In this document: positions 32,912 to 42,132 of the stretch, in pieces
Position numbering within the stretch: the stretch's first letter is position 1
Layout: each line of letters starts with the position of its first letter
DNA from: JAGWRI01 sp963728785
GTDB lineage: Bacteria > Gemmatimonadota > Gemmatimonadetes > Gemmatimonadales > Gemmatimonadaceae
Direction: 5' to 3'
Length of the DNA stretch: 64,000 bases
Assembly (NCBI GenBank): GCA_963728785.1
Contig: CAVSKV010000004.1
Location: 1,240,001 to 1,304,000, forward strand
Notes under the pieces: generated by a model
Databases searched by the model: none
Told to the model about the DNA's origin: nothing
Seen by the model: the letters and a program-made list of their open reading frames with translations, nothing else
Translations under genes and position numbers: made by a program

Positions 32912-34128
32912 TCGGCGTCTCCGTGCGCCACCGACGGGTGCGGCTGCCGCTCGAAGTACACGCGTTCGATACGGCGCCGGCGCACGCGCTCCACGACCAC
33001 CTTGAACTCGCCGATCATCGTGGAATCTCCGGCCCTCGGCACGCGCCCGAACGCATCGTACACCAGCCCGCCGACCGTCGTCACGTCGTCGCACTCGAGC
33101 GGCGTCCCGAGGGCGTGCGATAGCTCGCCCAACGGCACCCGGCCGAGCACCCAGAACCGGTCGGCACCCTCCTGCTCGATGTCGGGCTCCTCGACGTCGC
33201 GCTCGTCTCGGATCTCGCCCACGATCTCCTCGAGCACGTCCTCGATGGTCACCAACCCCGCCGTGCCACCGAACTCGTCCACGACGATCGCCATGTGCGT
33301 GCCGCTCTTGCGGAACTCGCGCAGCTGCCGGTCGATGGACTTGGTCCCGGGAATGAACGTGGCAGGGCGCACCAGGGTCTCCCACCCGCCTGGCGGCTCC
33401 GTATCTTCGAGCGCCCAGAGCAGCAGGTCCTTGGCGTACAGCACGCCCGCCACGTCGTCGAGCGTCTCGCGGTACACCGGAAGCCGCGCGTGCTCGGAAC
33501 TGCGCACGCGGTCCAGCACCTCCGACCACGGCGTACCGGCCTCCACCCCCACGATATCCACGCGCGGCACCATGATCTCGTCCACGTTCGTCCGGGCGAG
33601 CGCGAAGGCGCGATGGAGCAGCGTGGCCTCGCCGGCCGTGACGTCGGCTTCGGCCTCGAGGACCTCGCGCAGGCGTCCGGCGGAGGCCTCGCGCTCCGCC
33701 TCGGGGTCGCCGGACGCCGGCATCACGCGGCCGAACCCTGCCTCGATGGCCGTGCCCACGCGCACCACCGGCCGCAGCACCGCCGACACGAGCGCGCTCA
33801 CCGGGTGCATGCGCGCCGCCATGGCGAGCCCATGTGCCGACGCCGCCGCGCGGATGGCGGCGTCCATGACGAGCACGCACGCGACGAGCGCCAGCACCAC
33901 CAGCCAGTGCACGGCAGGCCCGACGTCGAGACCGCGCAGGACGCCACGTTCCACGCCGGCGCCCAACGCCAAGTACGCGAATACGCGTGTCATGGCGAGC
34001 GCGCGGTGCGCGTCATCGGCCCCCGCCACGGCGCGGCACTCGGGCGCTGCCAGGGCGCCGTCGGCGGCCGCCGTCACGGCGGCGAGCACGACCCCGCTTC
34101 CCGCAATCACCCAGGCGGCGAGGCTCAC
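32908..34128 (-). CDS. CorC/HlyC-type protein: CNNM membrane domain, CBS pair, CorC_HlyC domain
   Basis: 406 residues from a GTG at 34128 that overlaps the ybeY stop as GTGA and has GAGGAA in front. N-terminal membrane domain, CBS pair (VDEIMVPRVDIVGVE, HARLPVYRETLDDVAGVLY, MAIVVDEFGGTAGLVTIEDV) and a C-terminal transporter-associated domain (FWVLGRVPLGELS, VGGLVYDAFGRVPRAGD). Associated with divalent-cation efflux or uptake. The chain ybeZ-type phoH, ybeY and corC matches the widespread ybeZ-ybeY-corC cluster. Confidence 0.85.
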   Translation of the reverse strand: MSLAAWVIAGSGVVLAAVTAAADGALAAPECRAVAGADDAHRALAMTRVFAYLALGAGVERGVLRGLDVGPAVHWLVVLALVACVLVMDAAIRAAASAHGLAMAARMHPVSALVSAVLRPVVRVGTAIEAGFGRVMPASGDPEAEREASAGRLREVLEAEADVTAGEATLLHRAFALARTNVDEIMVPRVDIVGVEAGTPWSEVLDRVRSSEHARLPVYRETLDDVAGVLYAKDLLLWALEDTEPPGGWETLVRPATFIPGTKSIDRQLREFRKSGTHMAIVVDEFGGTAGLVTIEDVLEEIVGEIRDERDVEEPDIEQEGADRFWVLGRVPLGELSHALGTPLECDDVTTVGGLVYDAFGRVPRAGDSTMIGEFKVVVERVRRRRIERVYFERQPHPSVAHGDAE

Positions 34129-34574
34129 GCGTTCCTCGCGGCGAGCACGCGTTTCACGAGCCGCTCCTGACGCCGCCACATGTCGGAGTCCACGCGCGAC
34201 TCGTCGTCCGGGTGATCCAATCCGAGCAGGTGGAGCGTGCCGTGTACGACCAGCCGAACCAGTTCTTCGCCCACGGGGATGCCCCGCGCCGCCGCCGAAC
34301 GCCGGGCCGCGTCTACGCCTACGTAAACGTCCCCCACAAGGGGGCTGCCGGTTCCGGCGGGGGCGAACGCGAACGCGATCACGTCGGTGGATCCCCGCCG
34401 GCCGAGGTGCCGCCGGTTGAGTCGGGCCATCGTCGCGTCGCGAGCGAAGGTCACCGACAGGACGGCTCGGCCTGCATGCGCCGAGCGCAGCGCGGCGCGC
34501 GCCGCCTCAGTGGCGAGCGCCCGCGAGACGGCGAGGCGGCCCGTTTCAACGGTGACGTCGACTACCACACTCAT
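34125..34574 (-). CDS. ybeY: Endoribonuclease YbeY
   Basis: 149 residues. The zinc-binding signature H-x3-H-x5-H is read in HGTLHLLGLDHPDDE; DVIAFAF and VGDVYVGVDAA are also typical. YbeY matures the 3' end of 16S rRNA and takes part in 70S quality control. It overlaps pgpH upstream (ATGA) and the CorC gene downstream (GTGA), next to its usual partner phoH (ybeZ). Confidence 0.93.
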   Translation of the reverse strand: MSVVVDVTVETGRLAVSRALATEAARAALRSAHAGRAVLSVTFARDATMARLNRRHLGRRGSTDVIAFAFAPAGTGSPLVGDVYVGVDAARRSAAARGIPVGEELVRLVVHGTLHLLGLDHPDDESRVDSDMWRRQERLVKRVLAARNA

Positions 34575-36769
34575 CGCTCCGCGAACCCCGCCCCGACGCC
34601 ACCGCTGGATGCCGGATAGTCGATGCGCCCGTGGTGCACCCCGGAAAGTACGCGCGCGAATTCGTCCTTCACGAGTTCCAATTGCCGCAGGGTGAGGGGC
34701 GCGGCACGCAACTGCCCCTGATCGAGGCGCAGGCGCACCATGTGCTCCACTACCTCGCGAATGCGCGGCGCCGTGGGTTCGTTGAGCACGCGCACGGCCG
34801 CTTCCGCACCGTCGGCCAGCATCAGGATCGCTGTCTCGGCGCTCTGCGGAATGGGTCCCGTGTACCGGAAGTCTTCGATTGGAACGGCGGCACCCTGGGC
34901 CTGCGCGCGCTCCAGGAAGTAGGAAATCGTGCCGGTGCCGTGGTGCTCGGCGATGAACGTCCGCAATACCTGGGGCACCCCATACTCCTCGGCGAGCTTC
35001 AGCCCCTCGCGCACGTGGTTCCGGATGATCTGCGCGCTCTCCAACGGCGTGAGCTGGTCGTGCGGATTGCGCCCCCTGACCTGGTTCTCCGCGAAGTACT
35101 GGGGCTTGGCGAGCTTGCCGATGTCGTGGTAATAGGCCCCCACGCGGGCGAGGAGCGCGTTCGCCCCCACGGCACGGCACCCCGCCTCGGCCAGATTGGC
35201 GATCTGCATCGAGTGCGCGAACGTGCCCGGCGCTTCCAGACTCAGCCGCTGCATGAGTGGCCGGTTGAGATCCGACCATTCCAGCAACGTCAGATCCGTC
35301 TCGATGCCGGTGTACCGCTCCGCCAGCGGCAGGAGGAGCAGGGCCACGACAACGCTGATCACCGCGTTGAGCGCGCCGTAGCTCGACGACGCGGCGATGG
35401 CGGCGCCCGGCAAGTCGCGTGACAGCCCGACCGCGACCGCGGCCGCGCAGTAGGCGGCGGCGATGACCAGGATCCACCAGTAGGTTTGCTGCCGGTTGCG
35501 CACGGCGCGCACGCTATAGGCTGCGGCGGCGCCGCCGATGATGTTGAGATAGAGAGCATTGGTGCCGCGGAACACGGCCTGTCCACCCAGCAGCGCGGCG
35601 AGGAGTACGGCCACGATCATCGCGATCCGCCGGTCGAACAGCGCGCTGATCACGACGGCGGCGATACCCACGGGAATCAGCTCCGGGTGCAACGGGTGCA
35701 TATGCGCGATCAGGGCGCTGCTCCCGAGCACGAGTGCCGTGGCGCACGCCATCACGACCATCGCCCGCCAGGAGGCGTACACGTGTGGCCGGAAGATCAG
35801 CACGGTGATGCCGAGCAGGGCCACGACGAGGGCATCGAACAGCAGTGCTCCGGCGGCCCGGCGCAGGCCGGACACCGTGGCGCGCCGTTCGTCCATGGCC
35901 TGGTGGAGCGCCACCAGCTTCTCGTGCTGCTCCGCACCGATGACCTCGTCGGCTCCCACGATCTTCTCCCCCTCTCGCACGTCGAACTCGGTCACGGGCA
36001 CCGAGCGCCTGAGCTGGTTGCGCCGCATCTCGGTGACGTCCGAATCGGCGACGATCGTGGGCCGGAAGAAGGACTGCAGGATCCGGTCGTACGCCGAACG
36101 CCCCGCCGAACCTCCCATTTCCGGCCGCAACGCCTCGGCCTGCGTCACGAACTCGGCACTGGTGCGCAAGCTGTCCGACGACTCCAGGTGCTCCACCTGC
36201 CCGCGGCGCACCCTCACTTCGCCGCTCACGCCGTCGAAGGCGCCGGCGGCGGCCACACCGGCTGCCAGCCAGCGCCGGTACGACTGGGCCACGGCGCCGA
36301 TCAACTGGCTGCGACGTCCCCTGTCGGCCAGGTACGCCACCTCGGCTCCCGTCAGCTTCACCCCGAACCCCGACGCGGCGCCCTGCACGGCCGCCGGATC
36401 GCGCCGTCGGCCCGCGTACACCGAGTCCAGGGCGAGGGCGAACGCGCGGAGTTCGTCCTGGGCGGAGTCGAGCGCCGATGGAACGAACGCGTACACCGGT
36501 TCGACCGTCCGGGCCAGCGCCTCACGTTCGCGAGACAATTCGGCACTGTCCTTGAGCACGCGGAACGCGAAGGGCGCGATGACGTTGTCACTCGCCACCG
36601 ATCCCACTTCGTAGATGGGGAAATTGGTGGCCGGCACCGCCGGAAAGAGGACGTACGTGAGCAACGTGAGGGCCACGGCCAGCAGCACGCGCGGCCGTTG
36701 CCGCACGACCTCGCCGGTCCGGGGAGGAGGGTCGCCGTTGGACTGATCGGGCTCGACGCGTGGAGTCAC
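34571..36769 (-). CDS. pgpH: 7TM-HD phosphohydrolase, PgpH-type c-di-AMP phosphodiesterase
   Basis: 732 residues: an N-terminal membrane helix (LLAVALTLLTYVLFPAV), a large extracytoplasmic 7TMR-HDED region to about residue 285, seven membrane helices at about 305-485, and a cytoplasmic HD domain with HSMQIANLAEA, YYHDIGK, NHVREGLKLAEEY and EHHGTGTISYF. PgpH hydrolyses the second messenger c-di-AMP, controlling potassium and osmotic balance. It begins 7 bp after the phoH stop and overlaps ybeY, an arrangement (phoH-pgpH-ybeY) also seen in Firmicutes. Confidence 0.93.
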   Translation of the reverse strand: MTPRVEPDQSNGDPPPRTGEVVRQRPRVLLAVALTLLTYVLFPAVPATNFPIYEVGSVASDNVIAPFAFRVLKDSAELSREREALARTVEPVYAFVPSALDSAQDELRAFALALDSVYAGRRRDPAAVQGAASGFGVKLTGAEVAYLADRGRRSQLIGAVAQSYRRWLAAGVAAAGAFDGVSGEVRVRRGQVEHLESSDSLRTSAEFVTQAEALRPEMGGSAGRSAYDRILQSFFRPTIVADSDVTEMRRNQLRRSVPVTEFDVREGEKIVGADEVIGAEQHEKLVALHQAMDERRATVSGLRRAAGALLFDALVVALLGITVLIFRPHVYASWRAMVVMACATALVLGSSALIAHMHPLHPELIPVGIAAVVISALFDRRIAMIVAVLLAALLGGQAVFRGTNALYLNIIGGAAAAYSVRAVRNRQQTYWWILVIAAAYCAAAVAVGLSRDLPGAAIAASSSYGALNAVISVVVALLLLPLAERYTGIETDLTLLEWSDLNRPLMQRLSLEAPGTFAHSMQIANLAEAGCRAVGANALLARVGAYYHDIGKLAKPQYFAENQVRGRNPHDQLTPLESAQIIRNHVREGLKLAEEYGVPQVLRTFIAEHHGTGTISYFLERAQAQGAAVPIEDFRYTGPIPQSAETAILMLADGAEAAVRVLNEPTAPRIREVVEHMVRLRLDQGQLRAAPLTLRQLELVKDEFARVLSGVHHGRIDYPASSGGVGAGFAER

Positions 36770-36776
36770 CGGGGCC

Positions 36777-37760
36777 TCAGCGGGCCACGTCCGACGCGTA
36801 CGCCCGAATGATCTGCCGCACCAGGCGGTGTCGCACCACGTCGTTCTCGTCGAAGTACTGGAAGGCGATGCCCTCGATGCCGCTGAGGATCCGCTCCACT
36901 TGCAGCAGCCCGGACTCCTCGCGTTTCGGTAGATCGATCTGCGTCTTGTCGCCGGTTATCACGACTTTGGAGTTCACGCCCAGCCGCGTGAGGAACATCT
37001 TCATCTGCATCGAGGTCGTATTCTGCGCCTCGTCGAGGATCACGAACGCGTCGGCCAGCGTGCGTCCGCGCATGAACGCCAGCGGCGCAATCTCGATGAC
37101 CCGCGTTTCCAGGGCCTTCTGCACCCGGTCAATGGGCATCATCTCGTCGAACGCATCGTATAGCGGCCGCAGGTAGGGATCGACCTTGGCCTGCATGTCC
37201 CCGGGCAGGAAGCCGAGCGATTCACCCGCCTCCACTGCCGGCCGCGCGAGCACGATGCGACGCACCCTCTTGCGCGTGAGCGCGTCCACCGCCGCCGCGA
37301 CCGCCAGATACGTCTTGCCAGTGCCGGCCGGTCCGATGCCGACCACGATGTCCTGCTCGGCGATCTTGGCCAGGTACTCGGCCTGCCCCGGCGTCTTGGG
37401 CTGCACCAGTTTGCGGACGCCGGGCAGCGCGATGTGCGGCCCGGCCGGCGGGCCGCCGTTCTCCGAGCCCGCCCGTGATTCGGCCACGTCCTCGGGCGCC
37501 AGCTCGGAGAGGCGCAACACGTCGTCGGCCGACAGGGCGAGCCGCTGGCGCGCCACGTCCACCATGCGCTGCCCAACCGGCGCCGCGCGCGCTACCAACT
37601 CTTCCGGTCCCGTGATCGACAGGGCCTCGCCCCGCAGGGCGACGCGTACCCCGAACAACCGGGACAGCTCCACGAGGTTCACGTCGTTGACACCGGCGAG
37701 CGTGAGCAGGTCGGCGCCCTCGGTGGAGATACGGCGAGTAGTGCCCGTGGGGAGCGTCAC
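36777..37760 (-). CDS. phoH: PhoH family ATPase (YbeZ-type)
   Basis: 327 residues. Walker A GPAGTGKT at 143-150, Walker B FVILDEAQNTT and the conserved LEVAPLA-like ETRVIEIAPLAFMRGRT segment define PhoH. It is thought to act with YbeY in rRNA processing. Starts with GTG at 37760, overlapping the aspS stop as GTGA. The N-terminal 110 residues match the usual KH-like extension of this group. Confidence 0.92.
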   Translation of the reverse strand: MTLPTGTTRRISTEGADLLTLAGVNDVNLVELSRLFGVRVALRGEALSITGPEELVARAAPVGQRMVDVARQRLALSADDVLRLSELAPEDVAESRAGSENGGPPAGPHIALPGVRKLVQPKTPGQAEYLAKIAEQDIVVGIGPAGTGKTYLAVAAAVDALTRKRVRRIVLARPAVEAGESLGFLPGDMQAKVDPYLRPLYDAFDEMMPIDRVQKALETRVIEIAPLAFMRGRTLADAFVILDEAQNTTSMQMKMFLTRLGVNSKVVITGDKTQIDLPKREESGLLQVERILSGIEGIAFQYFDENDVVRHRLVRQIIRAYASDVAR

Positions 37761-39553
37761 GTGGTGCGCCCCCCGCCCCCGCCCGTAACCGCGATGTGGA
37801 GATCGCGCAGCTCATCGGCAGGTACGGGTGACGGCGCGCCCTCGAACAGCGCGCGCGCCGCAGTGGTTTTCGGGAACGCGATCACGTCGCGGAGCGACGC
37901 CGCGCCGGCCAGCATCATCGCGATGCGGTCCATGCCGAGCGCGATGCCGCCGTGCGGCGGCGCGCCAGCTCGCAGCCCTTCGAGCAGGAACCCGAACCGC
38001 GCCTGCGCCGTGGCTTCGTCGATACCGAGCAATGAGAACACGCGGCTCTGAAGCGACGGATCGGAAATTCGAATGCTTCCGCCGCCCAGTTCCGTGCCGT
38101 TGAACACCACGTCGTACGCCTGAGCGCGCACCGTTTCGGGGGCCGTGTCGAGCCTGGGCACGTCCTCGGCTCGCGGCGCCGTGAACGGGTGGTGCACCGA
38201 CGCGAGCTGCCCGGTAGCGGGGTCGCGGTCGAACATCGGGAAGTCGGTCACCCAGAGAAAGGCGTGCGCGTTGGCGGGCACCAGCCCCAGCCGGCGGGCG
38301 ACGTCCTGCCGCACGCGATCCAGCGCCGGGTTGGCCACGCGGTCCTGGGCTGCGACGTAGAGACCCAGCGCCCCTTCAACCAGTTGCAGCCGTTCTGCTG
38401 CGCCCTCGGCCAGGAACTTGGCGGCCGGCCCCTCCAGCTTGCCGTTGACCAACTTGAGCCGCAAGAGTCCCATGGCGCCGGCGGCTTTCGCTTCGGCCTC
38501 GACCTCGTCGAGCTGCTTGCGCGACAGCGCGGCTCCGCCAGGCACGATGATGCCGCGCACCCGCCCACCCTCGGCGAGCGCCGAGCGCGTGATGCCGAAC
38601 TCGGTGCCGCGGAACACGTTGCTCACGTCGGAGATCTTCAACCCGTACCGCAGGTCGGGCCGGTCGCAGCCGTACCGCTCCACCGCGTCGGCATAGGTCA
38701 TGCGCGGGAACGGGGCCGCTACCGCGTGGCCGGCTTCGGCCCACAGCGCGGCGATCATCCCCTCGGTGACCGAAATGATGTCCTCGACGCCGATGAACGA
38801 CGCTTCGACGTCGATCTGCGTGAACTCGGGCTGGCGGTCGGCCCGCAGGTCTTCGTCGCGGAAGCAGCGCGCCACCTGGAAGTAGCGGTCGTAGCCCGCG
38901 ACCATTAGTAATTGTTTATAGATCTGCGGTGACTGCGGCAGGGCGTAGAACTCCCCCACGTGGATCCGGCTCGGCACGAGATAGTCCCGCGCCCCTTCCG
39001 GCGTCGGCTTGGTGAGAATCGGCGTCTCGATCTCGAGAAACCCGTGGTCGGTCAGATACCGGCGCGTAGTCTGCGTGAGCCGGTGCCTCAGCACGAGATT
39101 CTGCTGCAGCTCGGCGCGGCGCAGGTCCAGGTACCGGTGGCGCAGGCGCAGGTCCTCGGCAGGCAGGTTCTCGCCCTTGGCGCGGGCCACCGGGATGGCG
39201 GGGACCGCGGCGGGCCCGACCACGGTGAGCGACGTGACGTGCACTTCCACTTCGCCGCTGGCGAGGTCCGCGTTCTGCATCGTCGCCGGACGCCGGACCA
39301 CCTCACCTTCCACGAGCACCACCGTCTCGTTGCCGAGGCCGGCAGCCCGGTCGCACAGTTCCTTGGGCGTGCGCTGCGGGTCGAACGAAGCCTGGACGAT
39401 GCCGCTCAGGTCGCGCAGGTCCACGAACACGAGGCCGCCGAGGTTGCGGGCACGGTGCACCCAGCCGCCCAGTCGGACGCGCTGCCCCACATGGGCCGCC
39501 CGCAGGCTTCCGCACCGGTGGGTTCTCAGAGTTGTCGAGAAATCGGTTTGCAT
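37757..39553 (-). CDS. aspS: Aspartyl-tRNA synthetase
   Basis: 598 residues, class II synthetase of bacterial type: N-terminal OB fold (GWVHRARNLGGLVFVDLRD), motif 2 (FRDEDLRADRQPEFTQIDVE), an inserted GAD domain, and motif 3 (HGGIALGMDRIAMMLAG). Leu follows RARN in the OB fold; as I recall, Leu here is found in discriminating (tRNA-Asp-only) enzymes, while His marks the non-discriminating type. The ATG at 39553 gives the normal N-terminus. It heads the long minus-strand chain through the mutase gene at 29176. Confidence 0.95.
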   Translation of the reverse strand: MQTDFSTTLRTHRCGSLRAAHVGQRVRLGGWVHRARNLGGLVFVDLRDLSGIVQASFDPQRTPKELCDRAAGLGNETVVLVEGEVVRRPATMQNADLASGEVEVHVTSLTVVGPAAVPAIPVARAKGENLPAEDLRLRHRYLDLRRAELQQNLVLRHRLTQTTRRYLTDHGFLEIETPILTKPTPEGARDYLVPSRIHVGEFYALPQSPQIYKQLLMVAGYDRYFQVARCFRDEDLRADRQPEFTQIDVEASFIGVEDIISVTEGMIAALWAEAGHAVAAPFPRMTYADAVERYGCDRPDLRYGLKISDVSNVFRGTEFGITRSALAEGGRVRGIIVPGGAALSRKQLDEVEAEAKAAGAMGLLRLKLVNGKLEGPAAKFLAEGAAERLQLVEGALGLYVAAQDRVANPALDRVRQDVARRLGLVPANAHAFLWVTDFPMFDRDPATGQLASVHHPFTAPRAEDVPRLDTAPETVRAQAYDVVFNGTELGGGSIRISDPSLQSRVFSLLGIDEATAQARFGFLLEGLRAGAPPHGGIALGMDRIAMMLAGAASLRDVIAFPKTTAARALFEGAPSPVPADELRDLHIAVTGGGGGRTT

Positions 39554-39805
39554 TAATGAATGGGCAATGGGCGGCGGGTCAGCGCGCCCCGAAGCGGTAT
39601 GAGCCATCAGCTCCGCTCCGCCTCATCGGCCCGCCGGGCGACCCGGTGCCGAACGCGCGAACCGACCCGGAGATCGGAGGCCGGGTCGGCGCAAGCAGGC
39701 GGCTGCCGGAATTCGTCTCATCGAACCTTGTATCATAATGCCGGAGCGCGACTTACGGTAGCTCATCGCTTGACTCCCTGCGACGGGGCCGGCTAGCTTA
39801 AGTGC
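39554..39805. other. Divergent intergenic region aspS / outer-membrane gene
   Basis: 252 bp with the promoter of the plus-strand gene at 39770-39799. The aspS promoter must also lie here, but no convincing boxes were seen. No gene. Confidence 0.5.
39770..39799 (+). promoter_or_regulatory. Promoter directly abutting the ATG at 39806 (leaderless)
   Basis: TTGACT (39770-39775), 18-bp spacer, TAGCTT (39794-39799), then six bases to the ATG. Transcription would start at the A of the ATG, and no ribosome-binding site exists upstream of it. Confidence 0.55.
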
Positions 39806-40699
39806 ATGCGCCACTTGCTTTTTGCCGCATTCATCTGCGGCGCCATGGCAACTCCGTCGAGCGCCCAGCAAGTCCCGGCTCGCGATCTGCTTGACTTCCC
39901 CATCGGTTCCATCGCTGAGCCGGCCGCTATCGCGACCCTGCTCTCGAGCGGCGTATGGAACCCCGCGGCCGTGCGCATGCCCGCAGGCGAGCGGGTACAG
40001 GTGGGAATTCTGGCGCTGAATTCGCCCATCGATCAGGGCGTCTCGGCGCAGCTCGGCGTGGCCACCGTCATGCTGCCCGGCTCCGCGCTGCTCACCCTGT
40101 CGCTGCTCCGCGCCACGGTCACGGACCTTGTGCGCACGGGGACCGATCCGGAGAGCGTGGGGGCCGAAATCCCGTATGGCACGACGCTGTTCTCGACGGG
40201 GCTGTCGCGGCGATTCGGGCACCTGACCGCAGGATTCGCCACGCGAGTGCGCACCGGAACGGCTGACTACATTCAGCGAACGTCGTTCTCGCTCGACGGG
40301 GGGATGGTGCTGGACAGCGCGTTCCGCACGCCCATTCGTCTTGCCGCCTCCACCTTCCTGTTCGGCCCATCACCCACGCGGGAGCGGGCGACACTGCTGG
40401 GGGCCGCCGAAATACCGCTCTATCACGCCGGATCGGCGTTCGAAGTGCGCAGCGGGCTGGCCGTGTCGGCCACCGAATATCGGGGCAACGAGAAGTACCT
40501 GTACGGGGCGTTGCAGTATCTGGGACTCGAGGCGCGGGCCGGCTTGGCGCGCACGCGAGCCTTCGGCTCCAACTCCGACCATCTTCGGCTGGGGCTCGAC
40601 CTGCACTACGACCGCTACACGGTGGGCATCGCCCGCGAGGACGAGGGAGCCGGCATCGGTGCGGTTTATCAATTCATGTTGACCTCGGTATATCCATGA
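39806..40699 (+). CDS. Exported, probably outer-membrane beta-barrel protein of unknown function
   Basis: 297 residues with a signal peptide (HLLFAAFICGAMATPSSAQQ). The rest alternates short beta strands and turns, for example FSTGLSRRFGHLTAGFATRV and LRLGLDLHYDRYTVGIARED, like small outer-membrane barrels. It resembles PorV/UPF0164-type proteins in character only. Its stop overlaps the rlmN start (ATGA), so both are on one leaderless transcript. Confidence 0.6.
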   Translation: MRHLLFAAFICGAMATPSSAQQVPARDLLDFPIGSIAEPAAIATLLSSGVWNPAAVRMPAGERVQVGILALNSPIDQGVSAQLGVATVMLPGSALLTLSLLRATVTDLVRTGTDPESVGAEIPYGTTLFSTGLSRRFGHLTAGFATRVRTGTADYIQRTSFSLDGGMVLDSAFRTPIRLAASTFLFGPSPTRERATLLGAAEIPLYHAGSAFEVRSGLAVSATEYRGNEKYLYGALQYLGLEARAGLARTRAFGSNSDHLRLGLDLHYDRYTVGIAREDEGAGIGAVYQFMLTSVYP

Positions 40700-41781
40700 G
40701 CGATCGCGAAAACCTGTTGGACCTCACGCCGACGCAGGCGCTGGATCGCCTGACGGCCTTCATGCGCGATGAGGGGTTGCCGGCCTACCGCGCGAGGCAG
40801 GTCGTGCGCCACCTCTGGGTGGCGCCGGCGGCCGGGTTCGCCGACATGACGGATCTTCCCGCTGCGCTGCGCGAACGGCTGGCCGAACGGTTCACGCTCC
40901 CGCGACTCACGATCGTGGCGCGTCAGACTTCGGCCGACGGCACCGAGAAGTTCCTCTTCCGGTTGGCCGACGGTGAATCGATCGAGACGGTGGCCATCCC
41001 CGACGGTCGCCGGCTCACCCTGTGCATTTCGTCGCAGGCCGGATGCGCCCTGCAGTGCGCCTTCTGCGCCACCGGCGCGATGGGGTTCTCTCGCAACCTC
41101 ACGGCCCACGAGATCGCCGGCCAGGTGCGCGAGATGCGCCTGCTCGATCCGCCGATCGCGGTGACGAACGTGGTATTCATGGGCATGGGAGAGCCGCTCA
41201 TGAACTGGAAGGCCGTGGACCCCGCGCTGACCATTCTCAACGACCCACACGGCCTCGGCATCGGGGCGCGCCACATCACCGTGTCCACCGTGGGCATCCT
41301 GCCCGGCATCGTGGCCCTGGGCAAACGCCCGGAGCAGTTTCGGCTGGCGCTCTCGATCCACGCGCCCAGCGATTCGCTGCGCCGCGAATTGATGCCGATC
41401 AACACGAAGTATCCCCTGGCCGACGTGATCGAGGCCGCCAAGGTGTTCGACCGTCGGGTCACGTTCGAATACGTGATGCTGGGCGGCGTGAACGACTCCG
41501 AGGAGCACGCACTGAACCTTGCGGCGCTGGCGCTCGAATGCCGGGCCTTCGTCAACCTTATCCCCCTGCACCCGGGGGGCGCGCGCGGGTTCGTGCCCAG
41601 CTCGCGGCAGCGGGTCGCGGCCTTTGAACGGGAATTAACGGCGCAGCGCGTGGAGGTTGCGGTGCGCCGGAGCCGCGGGGTGGATATCGCCGCAGCCTGC
41701 GGTCAATTACGGACGGAGCGGCTCGGCTGGCGGGCGCCAGGCGCGCCCCAGCAGCACGGTGACGTCCACATAGAGGGTTGA
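40696..41781 (+). CDS. rlmN: 23S rRNA (adenine-2503)-C2 methyltransferase
   Basis: 361 residues, radical-SAM enzyme that also modifies A37 of some tRNAs. The cluster-binding cysteines are C117-x3-C121-x2-C124 in GCALQCAFCATG, and the C-terminal methyl-carrying cysteine is C335 (AAACGQL). GMGEPLMNW and STVGILPGI are family signatures. The last 75 bases overlap the convergent LytR_C gene, so part of the C-terminal tail after C335 is read in both directions. Tail length is similar to E. coli RlmN. Confidence 0.95.
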   Translation: MSDRENLLDLTPTQALDRLTAFMRDEGLPAYRARQVVRHLWVAPAAGFADMTDLPAALRERLAERFTLPRLTIVARQTSADGTEKFLFRLADGESIETVAIPDGRRLTLCISSQAGCALQCAFCATGAMGFSRNLTAHEIAGQVREMRLLDPPIAVTNVVFMGMGEPLMNWKAVDPALTILNDPHGLGIGARHITVSTVGILPGIVALGKRPEQFRLALSIHAPSDSLRRELMPINTKYPLADVIEAAKVFDRRVTFEYVMLGGVNDSEEHALNLAALALECRAFVNLIPLHPGGARGFVPSSRQRVAAFERELTAQRVEVAVRRSRGVDIAAACGQLRTERLGWRAPGAPQQHGDVHIEG

Positions 41782-42132
41782 GTCGGGGCGCGTTTCGACG
41801 CGGGCCCCGCCCAGGGCCGCCGCCACGCGGCGCGCCCACGCCGGATGGTTGGACCGGTCGAGCACCAGCGTGCTGTCGCGCCGGTCGCTCGTCGTGCCGA
41901 TGAGGACGACGTCGAACCCCTGCGCCCGCAGCGCAAAGGTGGCACGCCGGGCGAGGCCCCGCGTGGTGGTGCCGTTGAGCACTTCCACCCGCACCCGTTC
42001 GCGGGCCGAAGAGGTCACGTCGGGCGGCCCGGCGGTGGTCGGGGCGGCATGGGCGCGCGACCACCAGTACCAGGCCCCGGCGGCCATCACCACGGCCGCG
42101 GCCAATCCCACGATCACCGGCCCTCGCCTCAT
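41707..42132 (-). CDS. Membrane-anchored protein with LytR C-terminal domain
   Basis: 141 residues: a short cytoplasmic start, one membrane helix (VIVGLAAAVVMAAGAWYWW), then a LytR_C-like domain beginning RVRVEVLNGTTTRGLARRAT and DVVLIGT. That domain accompanies LytR-CpsA-Psr cell-wall ligases but here is alone. It is the last gene of the trp/fol minus-strand chain; the ATG overlaps the stop of the YqeK-like gene, and the 3' end overlaps rlmN by 75 bp. Confidence 0.75.
   Translation of the reverse strand: MRRGPVIVGLAAAVVMAAGAWYWWSRAHAAPTTAGPPDVTSSARERVRVEVLNGTTTRGLARRATFALRAQGFDVVLIGTTSDRRDSTLVLDRSNHPAWARRVAAALGGARVETRPDSTLYVDVTVLLGRAWRPPAEPLRP

Noticed and set aside
32912..33883. Long upstream extension of the short CorC gene (open frame to 33880)
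   Set aside because: It reads the upstream CorC gene out of frame and is Gly/Arg-rich; the ATG at 32911 overlaps the preceding stop.
39554..39769. T-box or other riboswitch upstream of aspS
   Set aside because: No conserved T-box core or long structured leader could be recognised in the 250-bp gap.
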